NCBI GenBank assembly: GCA_043736395.1
Contig: JAYTCQ010000038.1
Coordinates: 1 to 10,857 of the forward strand
Direction of reading: 5' to 3'
DNA from: JAFDVL01 sp043736395
Lineage (GTDB): Bacteria > Acidobacteriota > Blastocatellia > RBC074
DNA length: 10,857 bases
Below are positions 1 through 5,289 of the stretch, piece after piece. Every line of letters starts with the position of its first letter. The first letter of the stretch is position 1. Under the pieces are notes generated by a model. The model made no database searches, was not told where the DNA came from, and saw nothing but the letters and a program-made list of their open reading frames with translations. A program made the position numbers and the translations under genes.

Positions 1-445
1 TAAAACCGGCGCGACGAAAGGCTTCGAGCGTAATGAACCGCTGATTGCTGTTCGCGTTCGCTGGCACTGAAATCATTGCTTCAAGCTTTTCTTTTTTCTT
101 CAACGTCAGATTGGAGTGATGGCGTAGATCGTGATGCAACTGTTCGAGAAAAGAAGTGACCCACTCAAAAACGCTCATCTCGTGCGTGCCGACACGGAGG
201 CGACTGCTGGTTCCCAAGGTTGAAAGTTCACGCTTGAACGAACGGCGGATTGTCCAAGCTGAATCGCCCTGTTTTGCCAAAGCCTCAAAGCCGAACGCAC
301 ATTCGTTGCCGCGCGTCGCGAGGACGGATGGGTACCATTCACAAGGGTCTCCGGCTTCGTTGGTAAATGTAACAATGGGATAGTTGCCGCGATTCACCGC
401 TGCGACAACCGTTCGTGTAGTGCCAAAATCAATTCCTAATAACAT
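1..445 (-). CDS. Hsp70/DnaK-family protein, N-terminal part (truncated by left edge)
   Basis: The minus strand is open from an ATG at 445 to the window edge, giving 148 codons without a stop. The protein opens with MLLGIDFGTTRTVVAAV, the phosphate-1 loop of the actin/Hsp70 ATPase fold (DnaK has GIDLGTT). Near residues 126-147 it reads SVPANANSNQRFITLEAFRR, the counterpart of the VPA-x-F-x-x-x-QR-x-A-x-x-x-A-x-x-A segment of Hsp70 proteins. This is therefore the start of an ATP-dependent chaperone-type ATPase. The region between the two motifs is divergent from classical DnaK, and no dnaJ or grpE gene is nearby, so a specialised Hsp70-like protein is more likely than the housekeeping DnaK. A short AGGA lies just 3-4 bases before the ATG. 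It is transcribed divergently from the sugar kinase. The substrate-binding domain would lie outside the window. Confidence 0.85.
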   Translation of the reverse strand, partial: MLLGIDFGTTRTVVAAVNRGNYPIVTFTNEAGDPCEWYPSVLATRGNECAFGFEALAKQGDSAWTIRRSFKRELSTLGTSSRLRVGTHEMSVFEWVTSFLEQLHHDLRHHSNLTLKKKEKLEAMISVPANANSNQRFITLEAFRRAGF

Positions 446-598
446 AAATCCTGATTGGTAAAATTTATTTCTGTTGCGTTCAATCGAATCGGTACCCTCA
501 AAAAAATTAACTCTTGGGTAATTGACCACCCCCAACAAATTATGAGATGAATACGACTCGTGTTAAATTGAACCACATAATGCTGAGTTAATCGAATA

Positions 599-644
599 AA
601 TTTACTACCACTCGCTGACAAACACGGCAGAATGATAGTAAATT
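599..644. repeat. 9-bp inverted repeat AATTTACTA / TAGTAAATT
   Basis: AATTTACTA at 599-607 is perfectly matched by its reverse complement TAGTAAATT at 636-644, with 28 bases between the arms. It lies in the divergent promoter region. No T tract follows the right arm, so it does not look like a terminator. It may be a protein-binding site or a chance match in AT-rich sequence. Confidence 0.4.
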
Positions 645-673
645 CGCAACTTTTCAAGCATTAATCCCATCAA

Positions 674-707
674 TGATCGCCCGTATATTTTTCAAAATTG
701 GCGATCA
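674..707. promoter_or_regulatory. Inverted repeat TGATCGCC / GGCGATCA upstream of the sugar kinase
   Basis: Perfect 8-bp arms at 674-681 and 700-707 are 26 bases apart centre to centre, about two and a half helical turns. They bracket a TATATT (684-689) that could be the kinase -10 element, and the right arm ends 27 bases before the start codon. GC-containing arms in otherwise AT-rich surroundings make chance less likely. An operator for a dimeric regulator is one reading. A hairpin with an 18-nt loop in the mRNA leader is the other. Confidence 0.45.
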
Positions 708-734
708 AAACATTATCCTTGTAAGGAGTACAGC

Positions 735-1817
735 ATGACATCCGGTTTACCAATTCGTCAGGATGGCGCACTTGATTTAGTTTCTCTCGGCGCCCTTATT
801 CACCGTTTAGATCCCGGCATTATCCCTTTTCGCAAAGCCACCAACTGCGCCATTCACGTCAGTGGAGGCGAATTCAACGTCGCGGCAAATTTAGCTGATT
901 GTTTCGATTTAAATACCGCCATCGTCTCTGCGATGGTTGATTATCCGATTGGCGATTTGATTTCCGAACGCGTCAAAGCCATGGGCGTCAAAGGCTTCTA
1001 TAAACGCTTCAAACACGACGGCGTGACGGGGCCGAATATGGCGACAGTCCTGAGCGACCGGGGACACGGCGTCCGCGCTCCCGTAGTCTTTTATAATCGT
1101 GCCAACGAAGCGGCTGCGCAGTTAAAACCAGGCGATTTTGATTGGGACAAGATTTTCTCCGGCGGCGCTCGCTGGTTTCACAGTGGAGGAATTTTCGCGG
1201 CGCTGTCTGCCACGACTTCCGAATTAATCATCGAGGGAATGCAGGCTGCCAAAGCGCAGGGCGCGATGGTGTCTTTTGATTTGAATTACCGCGCCAAGCT
1301 CTGGAACATTTTCGGCGGCGGAGATCGTGCTGTAGCTACCTTACGCCGCATCGTTGACAACGTCGACGTCCTCGTCGGCAACGAAGAAGATTTGCAATTA
1401 GGTTTGGGAATTCCAGGCCCAGAAGTTCACACGACTTCGAAGCTTGATCCCAGCACATTTTTTGCGATGATTGATCGCGTCACCGCGCAGCACCCAAACA
1501 TCAAAGCAGTCGCTACGACGCTGCGCGAAGTTCACTCCACGAATCATCACAGCTGGGGCGCAGTGACCTGGATCAACGGTCAAACTTTAGTGTCGCCAAC
1601 CTGTGAATTAAATGTTGTAGATCGTGTCGGCGGCGGGGATGGCTTCGCAGCAGGCTTTATTTACGGACTGTTGACAGGCGAATCACCTGAAGATTCTTTA
1701 CGATTGGGCTGGGCGCACGGAGCTTTGTTGACGACGTTCCCCGGAGATACGACAATGGCTACAGTGGATCAGGTTCGCGCATTTGCCAAAGGCGGATCAG
1801 CGCGAATTCAACGATAA
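735..1817 (+). CDS. PfkB-family carbohydrate kinase (2-keto-3-deoxygluconate kinase-like)
   Basis: This 360-residue cytoplasmic sugar kinase would transfer a phosphate from ATP to a sugar or sugar acid. Visible ribokinase/PfkB marks, in order: a substrate-binding segment SGGEFNVAANLA at residues 43-54, FDLNYR at 181-186, GNEEDL at 215-220, and the signature DRVGGGDGFAAG at 296-307 with D302 as the expected catalytic base. The FDLNYRAKLW segment resembles KDG kinases, which act in Entner-Doudoroff and uronate breakdown. The true substrate is not settled, so no gene symbol is given. The family usually has 300-350 residues, so it is slightly long at the N-terminus. The start is supported by AAGGAG six bases upstream. 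It is followed by a hairpin and appears to be monocistronic. No uronate, aldolase or transport gene sits beside it. Confidence 0.88.
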   Translation: MTSGLPIRQDGALDLVSLGALIHRLDPGIIPFRKATNCAIHVSGGEFNVAANLADCFDLNTAIVSAMVDYPIGDLISERVKAMGVKGFYKRFKHDGVTGPNMATVLSDRGHGVRAPVVFYNRANEAAAQLKPGDFDWDKIFSGGARWFHSGGIFAALSATTSELIIEGMQAAKAQGAMVSFDLNYRAKLWNIFGGGDRAVATLRRIVDNVDVLVGNEEDLQLGLGIPGPEVHTTSKLDPSTFFAMIDRVTAQHPNIKAVATTLREVHSTNHHSWGAVTWINGQTLVSPTCELNVVDRVGGGDGFAAGFIYGLLTGESPEDSLRLGWAHGALLTTFPGDTTMATVDQVRAFAKGGSARIQR

Positions 1818-1835
1818 AATTGTATCCAGCAAAAA

Positions 1836-1870
1836 TGAGAGGCGGAAGAATTAAGAACCTCCGCCTCTCA
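1836..1870. terminator. Hairpin after the sugar kinase gene
   Basis: TGAGAGGCGGA (1836-1846) pairs perfectly with TCCGCCTCTCA (1860-1870), an 11-bp GC-rich stem with a 13-nt loop, 19 bases after the kinase stop codon. No T run follows on the plus strand. Instead AAAAA precedes the left arm, so the T-tract is on the minus-strand reading. It may end kinase mRNA weakly, protect its 3' end from nucleases, or terminate antisense transcription. Confidence 0.6.
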
Positions 1871-1920
1871 AATTCACGATGTTATTTGTTGCTGACACAA
1901 TCAATTTTCGAGAAATCGTG

Positions 1921-2511
1921 ATGAAAGAAAATTTGCCGCTCTCCACGATTCAAAATGCGGTAATTGACTTTCTGCGCGGACGAGATGACGTTGTTTTATT
2001 TGGTGCGCAAGCGGTTAACGTCTACGTCAATGAGCCGCGAGCAACACAAGACGTAGATTTAATGTCTATGCGTGCGGCAGATTTCGCCGAAGAACTTCGC
2101 ACACACTTGGCAGATCGTTTTCATGTCGCGGTGAGAGTGCGAGAAATAAAAGAGGGATTGGGTTATCGCATTTTTCAATTGCAAAAAACAGGTAATCGTC
2201 ACCTTGTAGATGTCAGGGCAGTCAATTCCCTTCCGCAATTACAACGCTTAGACGGAGTACTGGTTTTATCTCCAGCCGAATTAATCGCCAGCAAAGTCAT
2301 CTCACATTATCAGCGACGCGGAAAATCAAAATCTTTTACGGATCGCCGTGATTTAATCGTTTTATTGTTAGCCTTCCCCGAACTCAAATGCGATCCTGGA
2401 GCAGTCACAGATTGCCTTCTCTCCGCCGATGCCGCTCCGGAAATTCAAGCTCTCTGGCGTGAACTGGTAGCGCAGGATTTATTACCTGAAACCGAAGAAG
2501 ACGATTTCTAA
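1921..2511 (+). CDS. Orphan nucleotidyltransferase, AbiEii-toxin-like
   Basis: A protein of 196 residues from the ATG at 1921. The frame is open upstream to an ATG at 1879, but that extension has no ribosome binding site and starts right after a hairpin, whereas GAGA precedes 1921. The fold marks of the DNA polymerase beta-like nucleotidyltransferases are FGAQAVNVY at residues 27-35 (a variant of the usual GG/GS loop) and RATQDVDLM at 40-48 with metal-binding D44 and D46. A third likely Asp is D97 in HLVDVRA. A later LSPAEL...K...RR...DRRDL segment (117-145) is typical of AbiEii/MNT-like proteins. Such proteins can be toxins of type IV toxin-antitoxin or abortive infection systems, or stand-alone enzymes. 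No AbiEi-type antitoxin is adjacent: the neighbours are a sugar kinase and a secreted protein. Function beyond nucleotide transfer is open. Confidence 0.75.
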   Translation: MKENLPLSTIQNAVIDFLRGRDDVVLFGAQAVNVYVNEPRATQDVDLMSMRAADFAEELRTHLADRFHVAVRVREIKEGLGYRIFQLQKTGNRHLVDVRAVNSLPQLQRLDGVLVLSPAELIASKVISHYQRRGKSKSFTDRRDLIVLLLAFPELKCDPGAVTDCLLSADAAPEIQALWRELVAQDLLPETEEDDF

Positions 2512-2532
2512 CGTCTATTTTTTGGAGGAATT

Positions 2533-3153
2533 ATGAGAAACCTAAAGATGACCATCACCCTATTTTTATTGGCTCTCCTTACTGTTTCCGCCGTCGGGCA
2601 ATCAGGTCGCAAACAAAAAAAAGCGCCTGATCTTCCTCCCGTGCAGGGCGTTCCAGTTCCTTCCAAAACTCCTGAACCTCCCAAGTCTGACCTGCCTGAA
2701 CCAGACCTCGAAGACGATAAGAAAAAAGAAGAAAAAAAACTCGGACAGCGCGGAATTATTCTAGGAACGGATTGGTCTGACATGAACGCTGGCATGGGTG
2801 TAGGTGATTACGTGCGCACAGCCACGCGTTTCGAATTACTGCGTGCTGTACGAACTTTGGAAATTCGCGACACCGGAAATATGAGCCGCTCCGATGCGAT
2901 AAAAATGGCAAAAGAGGAAGATCGTTTTTATGTTGTCGCGCTGGAGTTTCAATCTTTCGGTTCGCAATACGAAGTTCGCTTTATGATCTACGAACCGAAG
3001 ACTGGTAAAAACCTGGGCATAGGTTCCGCTCCGATTTATACCGATCGAAACGGACGCGTCAGCTCCTATTCCTACCAACGCGCCGGACGCGATTTGGCAC
3101 AACAGATTTTATCGCGCGTTGACTTGCGTGCGCCGATGCCGAAAATTCCTTAA
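2533..3153 (+). CDS. Secreted protein of unknown function with Pro-rich linker
   Basis: A good GGAGG at 2523-2527 fixes the start. The 206-residue product has a Sec signal peptide: MRNLKM followed by a hydrophobic stretch to about residue 20, with cleavage near A20-Q23. A Lys/Pro/Glu-rich, probably disordered linker follows (about 24-70, ending in a highly charged DDKKKEEKK run). A compact C-terminal domain (about 71-206) contains EEDRFYVVALEFQ and YEVRFMIYEPKTGK strands and ends with a helix-like QRAGRDLAQQILSRV. I do not recognise a named domain. The strand pattern recalls small secreted proteins common in Acidobacteriota, which is recollection only. There is no lipobox, so it is probably periplasmic. 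The ankyrin lipoprotein starts 7 bases after its stop, so the two are probably co-transcribed. Confidence 0.7.
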   Translation: MRNLKMTITLFLLALLTVSAVGQSGRKQKKAPDLPPVQGVPVPSKTPEPPKSDLPEPDLEDDKKKEEKKLGQRGIILGTDWSDMNAGMGVGDYVRTATRFELLRAVRTLEIRDTGNMSRSDAIKMAKEEDRFYVVALEFQSFGSQYEVRFMIYEPKTGKNLGIGSAPIYTDRNGRVSSYSYQRAGRDLAQQILSRVDLRAPMPKIP

Positions 3154-3160
3154 CCATTCG

Positions 3161-3766
3161 ATGAAACACAATTCTAGAAAATATTTGCTTTCTTTTTTAC
3201 TAATCTTTTCTGTCAACTGTTCAATCACCAGAAAAGAGCCGCAGTGTATAAAAATATTTCAGTGGGAATTGCCTGTCGCCTTTCAGCCAAGTGAAAAAAG
3301 AAAAGCTCCTTGCCAACCTATTTATTATGGTATGGGAGGTGGTGATGGTGTCCTTGATAAATCGTGTTCAGAACTTCAGGAAAAACTTATAGAAGCAGCA
3401 GGCACAAATGACATTCAACGAATGAGGCAATTGCTGCGCGAGGGCGCAAATGCCAGTGCAATGTCGGGGGATTTCTATTCTCCACTTGAACAAGCTGCCT
3501 CGAACGGTCATCTAAATGCTGCACTTCTCCTTTTGAATAATGGCGCGAACGTTAATTATTTTCACTGGATCCGTGGGTCGGCATTATCCAATGCAACCTA
3601 CGCCGGGCATACAGAAATCGTTGAGCTTTTATTATCGAGAGGTGCAAATCCAACGATAGAATTAGATGGCGGGAATGCACTCGAAGTAGCAAAAAAACTA
3701 AACAAAAATGATCTTGTTACTTTGATCAAAAAATATTGGACTGCGAAGAACAAAGAAACAAACTGA
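3161..3766 (+). CDS. Ankyrin-repeat lipoprotein
   Basis: The ATG at 3161 is preferred over an upstream in-frame start at 3119 because it begins a clean lipoprotein signal: MKHNSRK, a hydrophobic core, then FSVNC with C20 as the lipidation site. The 201-residue product has a variable stretch (21-70) followed by ankyrin-type repeats at roughly 73-104, 105-137 and 138-167, with a degenerate last helix. Typical consensus pieces are visible: LLREGANASA, SPLEQAASNGHLNAALLLLNNGANVN and AGHTEIVELLLSRGANPT. Ankyrin repeats mediate protein-protein contact, so a role in the cell envelope as a binding scaffold is inferred. No catalytic domain is present. The gene looks more AT-rich than its neighbours. 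There is no clear ribosome binding site, and it may be translated by coupling to the gene before it, which ends 7 bases upstream. Confidence 0.75.
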   Translation: MKHNSRKYLLSFLLIFSVNCSITRKEPQCIKIFQWELPVAFQPSEKRKAPCQPIYYGMGGGDGVLDKSCSELQEKLIEAAGTNDIQRMRQLLREGANASAMSGDFYSPLEQAASNGHLNAALLLLNNGANVNYFHWIRGSALSNATYAGHTEIVELLLSRGANPTIELDGGNALEVAKKLNKNDLVTLIKKYWTAKNKETN

Positions 3767-3838
3767 CTTGGTCATCCACGCTTCCGTTCTGTATTGAACG
3801 AATTACAAATGTGTGCGACCTCTTACTACATTGATCTT

Positions 3839-4348
3839 ATGATTCTCGAAACTGAACGTCTTTACCTGCGCGAATTCACGCTCAATGATGTTGACGAGAT
3901 GCTCTCAATTTGGGGTGACGCGGAAACGATGATGTATTATCCGCAGCCTTACGACCGTGAAATGTTGACTGCTGCGATGGGGAGACAATTCAAAAGCTAT
4001 GAGCAAAATAGCTATGGATTATGGGCGATGATTTCGAAAAGTGAAGAAAAATTAATCGGTGATTGCGGACTGCTTCATCAGGAAGTTGACGGAATTATGG
4101 AGCTGGAAGTCGGCTATCACGTAAACCGAAATTATTGGGGAAAAGGCTATGCACCGGAAGCCGCGCACGCCTGTTTTGAATACGGATTTCAGCAGCTCCA
4201 GCGAAATCGAATGATTTCTATGATCCGCCCTGAAAATCAGCCTTCGCGGCGCGTTGCAGAAAAAAACGGACTCCAAATCGAGAAAGAAATTTTCTGGCGC
4301 GGCTTTCAGCACCTCGTCTATTTTTGCAATTCCATCGAAAACAAGTAG
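3839..4348 (+). CDS. GNAT-family N-acetyltransferase (RimJ/RimL type)
   Basis: Translation from the ATG at 3839 gives 169 residues starting MILETERLYLREF, the classic opening of RimJ/RimL-like acetyltransferases. The acetyl-CoA pyrophosphate loop is NRNYWGKGYAPEA at residues 96-108, matching the family R-x-x-G-x-G/A pattern. RPENQPSRRVAEKNG at 130-144 is the conserved beta-bulge and helix that follows. The substrate (protein N-terminus, amino sugar, antibiotic or small amine) cannot be read from sequence. The frame is also open to a TTG at 3794, but that extension lacks family similarity. No Shine-Dalgarno sequence is obvious before 3839, so the start could be off by a few codons. It is separated from the ankyrin gene by 72 bases. 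Confidence 0.85.
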   Translation: MILETERLYLREFTLNDVDEMLSIWGDAETMMYYPQPYDREMLTAAMGRQFKSYEQNSYGLWAMISKSEEKLIGDCGLLHQEVDGIMELEVGYHVNRNYWGKGYAPEAAHACFEYGFQQLQRNRMISMIRPENQPSRRVAEKNGLQIEKEIFWRGFQHLVYFCNSIENK

Positions 4349-4388
4349 ACCGCCAATTTTATGGATTGTAATGGTTTTTGCGGGTCTG

Positions 4389-4424
4389 ATCCGCGTGAAC
4401 CTACCTAATCCGCGTCATCTGCGG
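4389..4424. repeat. Direct repeat ATCCGCGT plus small CCGC/GCGG dyad
   Basis: ATCCGCGT occurs at 4389-4396 and again at 4408-4415, 19 bases apart. The second copy continues into a small dyad, CCGC (4410-4413) with GCGG (4421-4424) around a 7-base loop. It sits in the gap between the acetyltransferase and msrA genes. It resembles the short dispersed intergenic repeats found in many bacterial genomes, but one window cannot show that it is dispersed. Confidence 0.4.
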
Positions 4425-4427
4425 CCT

Positions 4428-4463
4428 ATTCCTGAGTGATTTTTTTCCGCAGGAATCATTCAG
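4428..4463 (+). terminator. Two mutually exclusive hairpins after the acetyltransferase gene
   Basis: ATTCCTG (4428-4434) pairs with CAGGAAT (4450-4456). Alternatively CTGAGTGAT (4432-4440) pairs with ATCATTCAG (4455-4463) with one G-T wobble. The arms overlap, so only one can form. Seven T's (4440-4446) lie in the loop, not after the stem, so this is not a textbook terminator. It probably ends or processes the upstream transcript, or acts on DNA near the msrA promoter. Confidence 0.35.
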
Positions 4464-4476
4464 CGCATTTTTGCGA

Positions 4477-4482
4477 TATAAT
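4477..4482 (+). promoter_or_regulatory. Probable -10 element of the msrA promoter
   Basis: A perfect TATAAT lies 58 bases before the msrA ATG. No good -35 hexamer is found 16-18 bases upstream. The expected transcription start near 4489 would give a leader of about 50 nt. Confidence 0.45.
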
Positions 4483-4540
4483 GTTTTCCTTCCTAAATTT
4501 TTGAGGTGAATATTTTTTCACGAAACAAAGGAACTTAGAT

Positions 4541-5224
4541 ATGAAAAAAATTCTGATCTTAATCTGCTTCGTAACCTTAACAGCTTTAGGTTGCAGTGCG
4601 ACTGCCACCGAACCGATTCAAAAAACCAAAGAACCTTCAGCGGAAAAGGATAAAAATAAAAAAATGGATAACACAAAAGAAATTGCTACTGTCGCGGGCG
4701 GATGTTTCTGGTGCATCGAAGCGCCGTTCGATGAATTGCGCGGCGTAGAAAAAGCCGTCTCTGGATACACCGGCGGACACGTCAAAAATCCAACTTATCA
4801 ACAAGTTTCTTCCGGCGATAGCGGACACGCCGAAGTCGTCCAGATTACCTTCGATCCCAAAGTCACGTCTTACCGTGAAATCCTCGAAGTGCTCTTCATT
4901 CTGCATGATCCAACGACATTGAATCGCCAGGGCAACGATGTCGGGACACAGTACCGTTCAGCGATTTATTATCACTCGCCCGAACAAAAAGAAATCGCAG
5001 AAAAATTCATCGCCGAGCTGACAGCAGCCAAAGCCTACGCCAACCCTATCGTGACTGAAGTCACCAAAGCTTCCCAATTTTATTCCGCTGAGCAATACCA
5101 TCAGGAATACTACGTGAACAATCCAAATGCCGGATATTGCAGCTACGTGATTGCTCCGAAAATTAAGAAATTCCGGAAGGTCTTTGCGGACAAATTGAAG
5201 GTCAATCAAGCGAAACAGAATTAA
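4541..5224 (+). CDS. msrA: Peptide-methionine (S)-S-oxide reductase MsrA, lipoprotein form
   Basis: MsrA reduces the S epimer of methionine sulfoxide in oxidised proteins. The 227-residue product starts with a lipoprotein signal (MKKILILICF... LTALGC, lipidated C18), then a Lys/Glu-rich spacer to about residue 46, then a complete MsrA domain. The catalytic motif is GGCFWC at 53-58 with C55 as the nucleophile. GYTGG at 75-79, GHAEVVQITFDP at 95-106, FILHDPTTLNRQGND at 119-133 and GTQYRS at 135-140 are all conserved family blocks. C200 in AGYCSY is the expected recycling cysteine, and C58 offers an additional thiol. Lipidation and the linker imply action in the envelope. AAGGA at 4528-4532, eight bases before ATG, supports the start. 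A TATAAT precedes it and a terminator-like hairpin follows. No MsrB is adjacent. Confidence 0.96.
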   Translation: MKKILILICFVTLTALGCSATATEPIQKTKEPSAEKDKNKKMDNTKEIATVAGGCFWCIEAPFDELRGVEKAVSGYTGGHVKNPTYQQVSSGDSGHAEVVQITFDPKVTSYREILEVLFILHDPTTLNRQGNDVGTQYRSAIYYHSPEQKEIAEKFIAELTAAKAYANPIVTEVTKASQFYSAEQYHQEYYVNNPNAGYCSYVIAPKIKKFRKVFADKLKVNQAKQN

Positions 5225-5233
5225 AGAAATTTT

Positions 5234-5289
5234 ATTCTTCGCCGTTTATTTCGATCCTGATTTGAAATGAATGGCGAAGAATTGTTTTT
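5234..5289 (+). terminator. Long hairpin with T tract between msrA and the malic enzyme gene
   Basis: Bases 5234-5254 pair with 5262-5282 along 21 positions without a bulge. The outer ten are perfect (ATTCTTCGCC with GGCGAAGAAT), and the inner eleven include three G-U wobbles. The loop is TCCTGAT and the stem is followed by TGTTTTT. This has the form of an intrinsic terminator for msrA. It ends directly against the malic enzyme ATG at 5290, and its right arm covers the only purine-rich ribosome-binding candidate (GAAGA), so it may also control entry into the downstream operon. Confidence 0.75.

Larger units (their letters stand above)
446..734. other. Divergent intergenic region between Hsp70-like and sugar kinase genes
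   Basis: This AT-rich stretch of 289 bases separates two divergent genes and must hold both promoters. No strong -35/-10 pair is obvious. TATATT at 684-689 is a possible -10 for the kinase, but its -35 is poor. Two inverted repeats (599-644 and 674-707) are listed separately. A third, weaker pair, ATTAACTC (506-513) and GAGTTAAT (585-592), is 8 bp and could be chance in AT-rich DNA. The kinase ribosome binding site AAGGAG is at 723-728, six bases before its ATG. I see no convincing small gene here. Confidence 0.6.

Noticed and set aside
436..657. Minus-strand frame of 73 codons in the divergent intergenic region
   Set aside because: No ribosome binding site, no recognisable domain, low-complexity hydrophobic content, and it overlaps the start of the Hsp70-like gene.
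1879..1920. Upstream start of the nucleotidyltransferase frame
   Set aside because: The extra 14 residues add nothing to the domain, no Shine-Dalgarno precedes 1879, and a stable hairpin ends nine bases earlier.
1921..3766. A defence island around the AbiEii-like gene
   Set aside because: Only one gene has a defence-related relative. Its neighbours are a sugar kinase, a secreted protein and an ankyrin lipoprotein, and no integrase, restriction or partner antitoxin gene is present.
3785..3800. CGTTC/GAACG hairpin after the ankyrin gene
   Set aside because: Only 5 bp and no T tract follows, so it is too weak to call a terminator.
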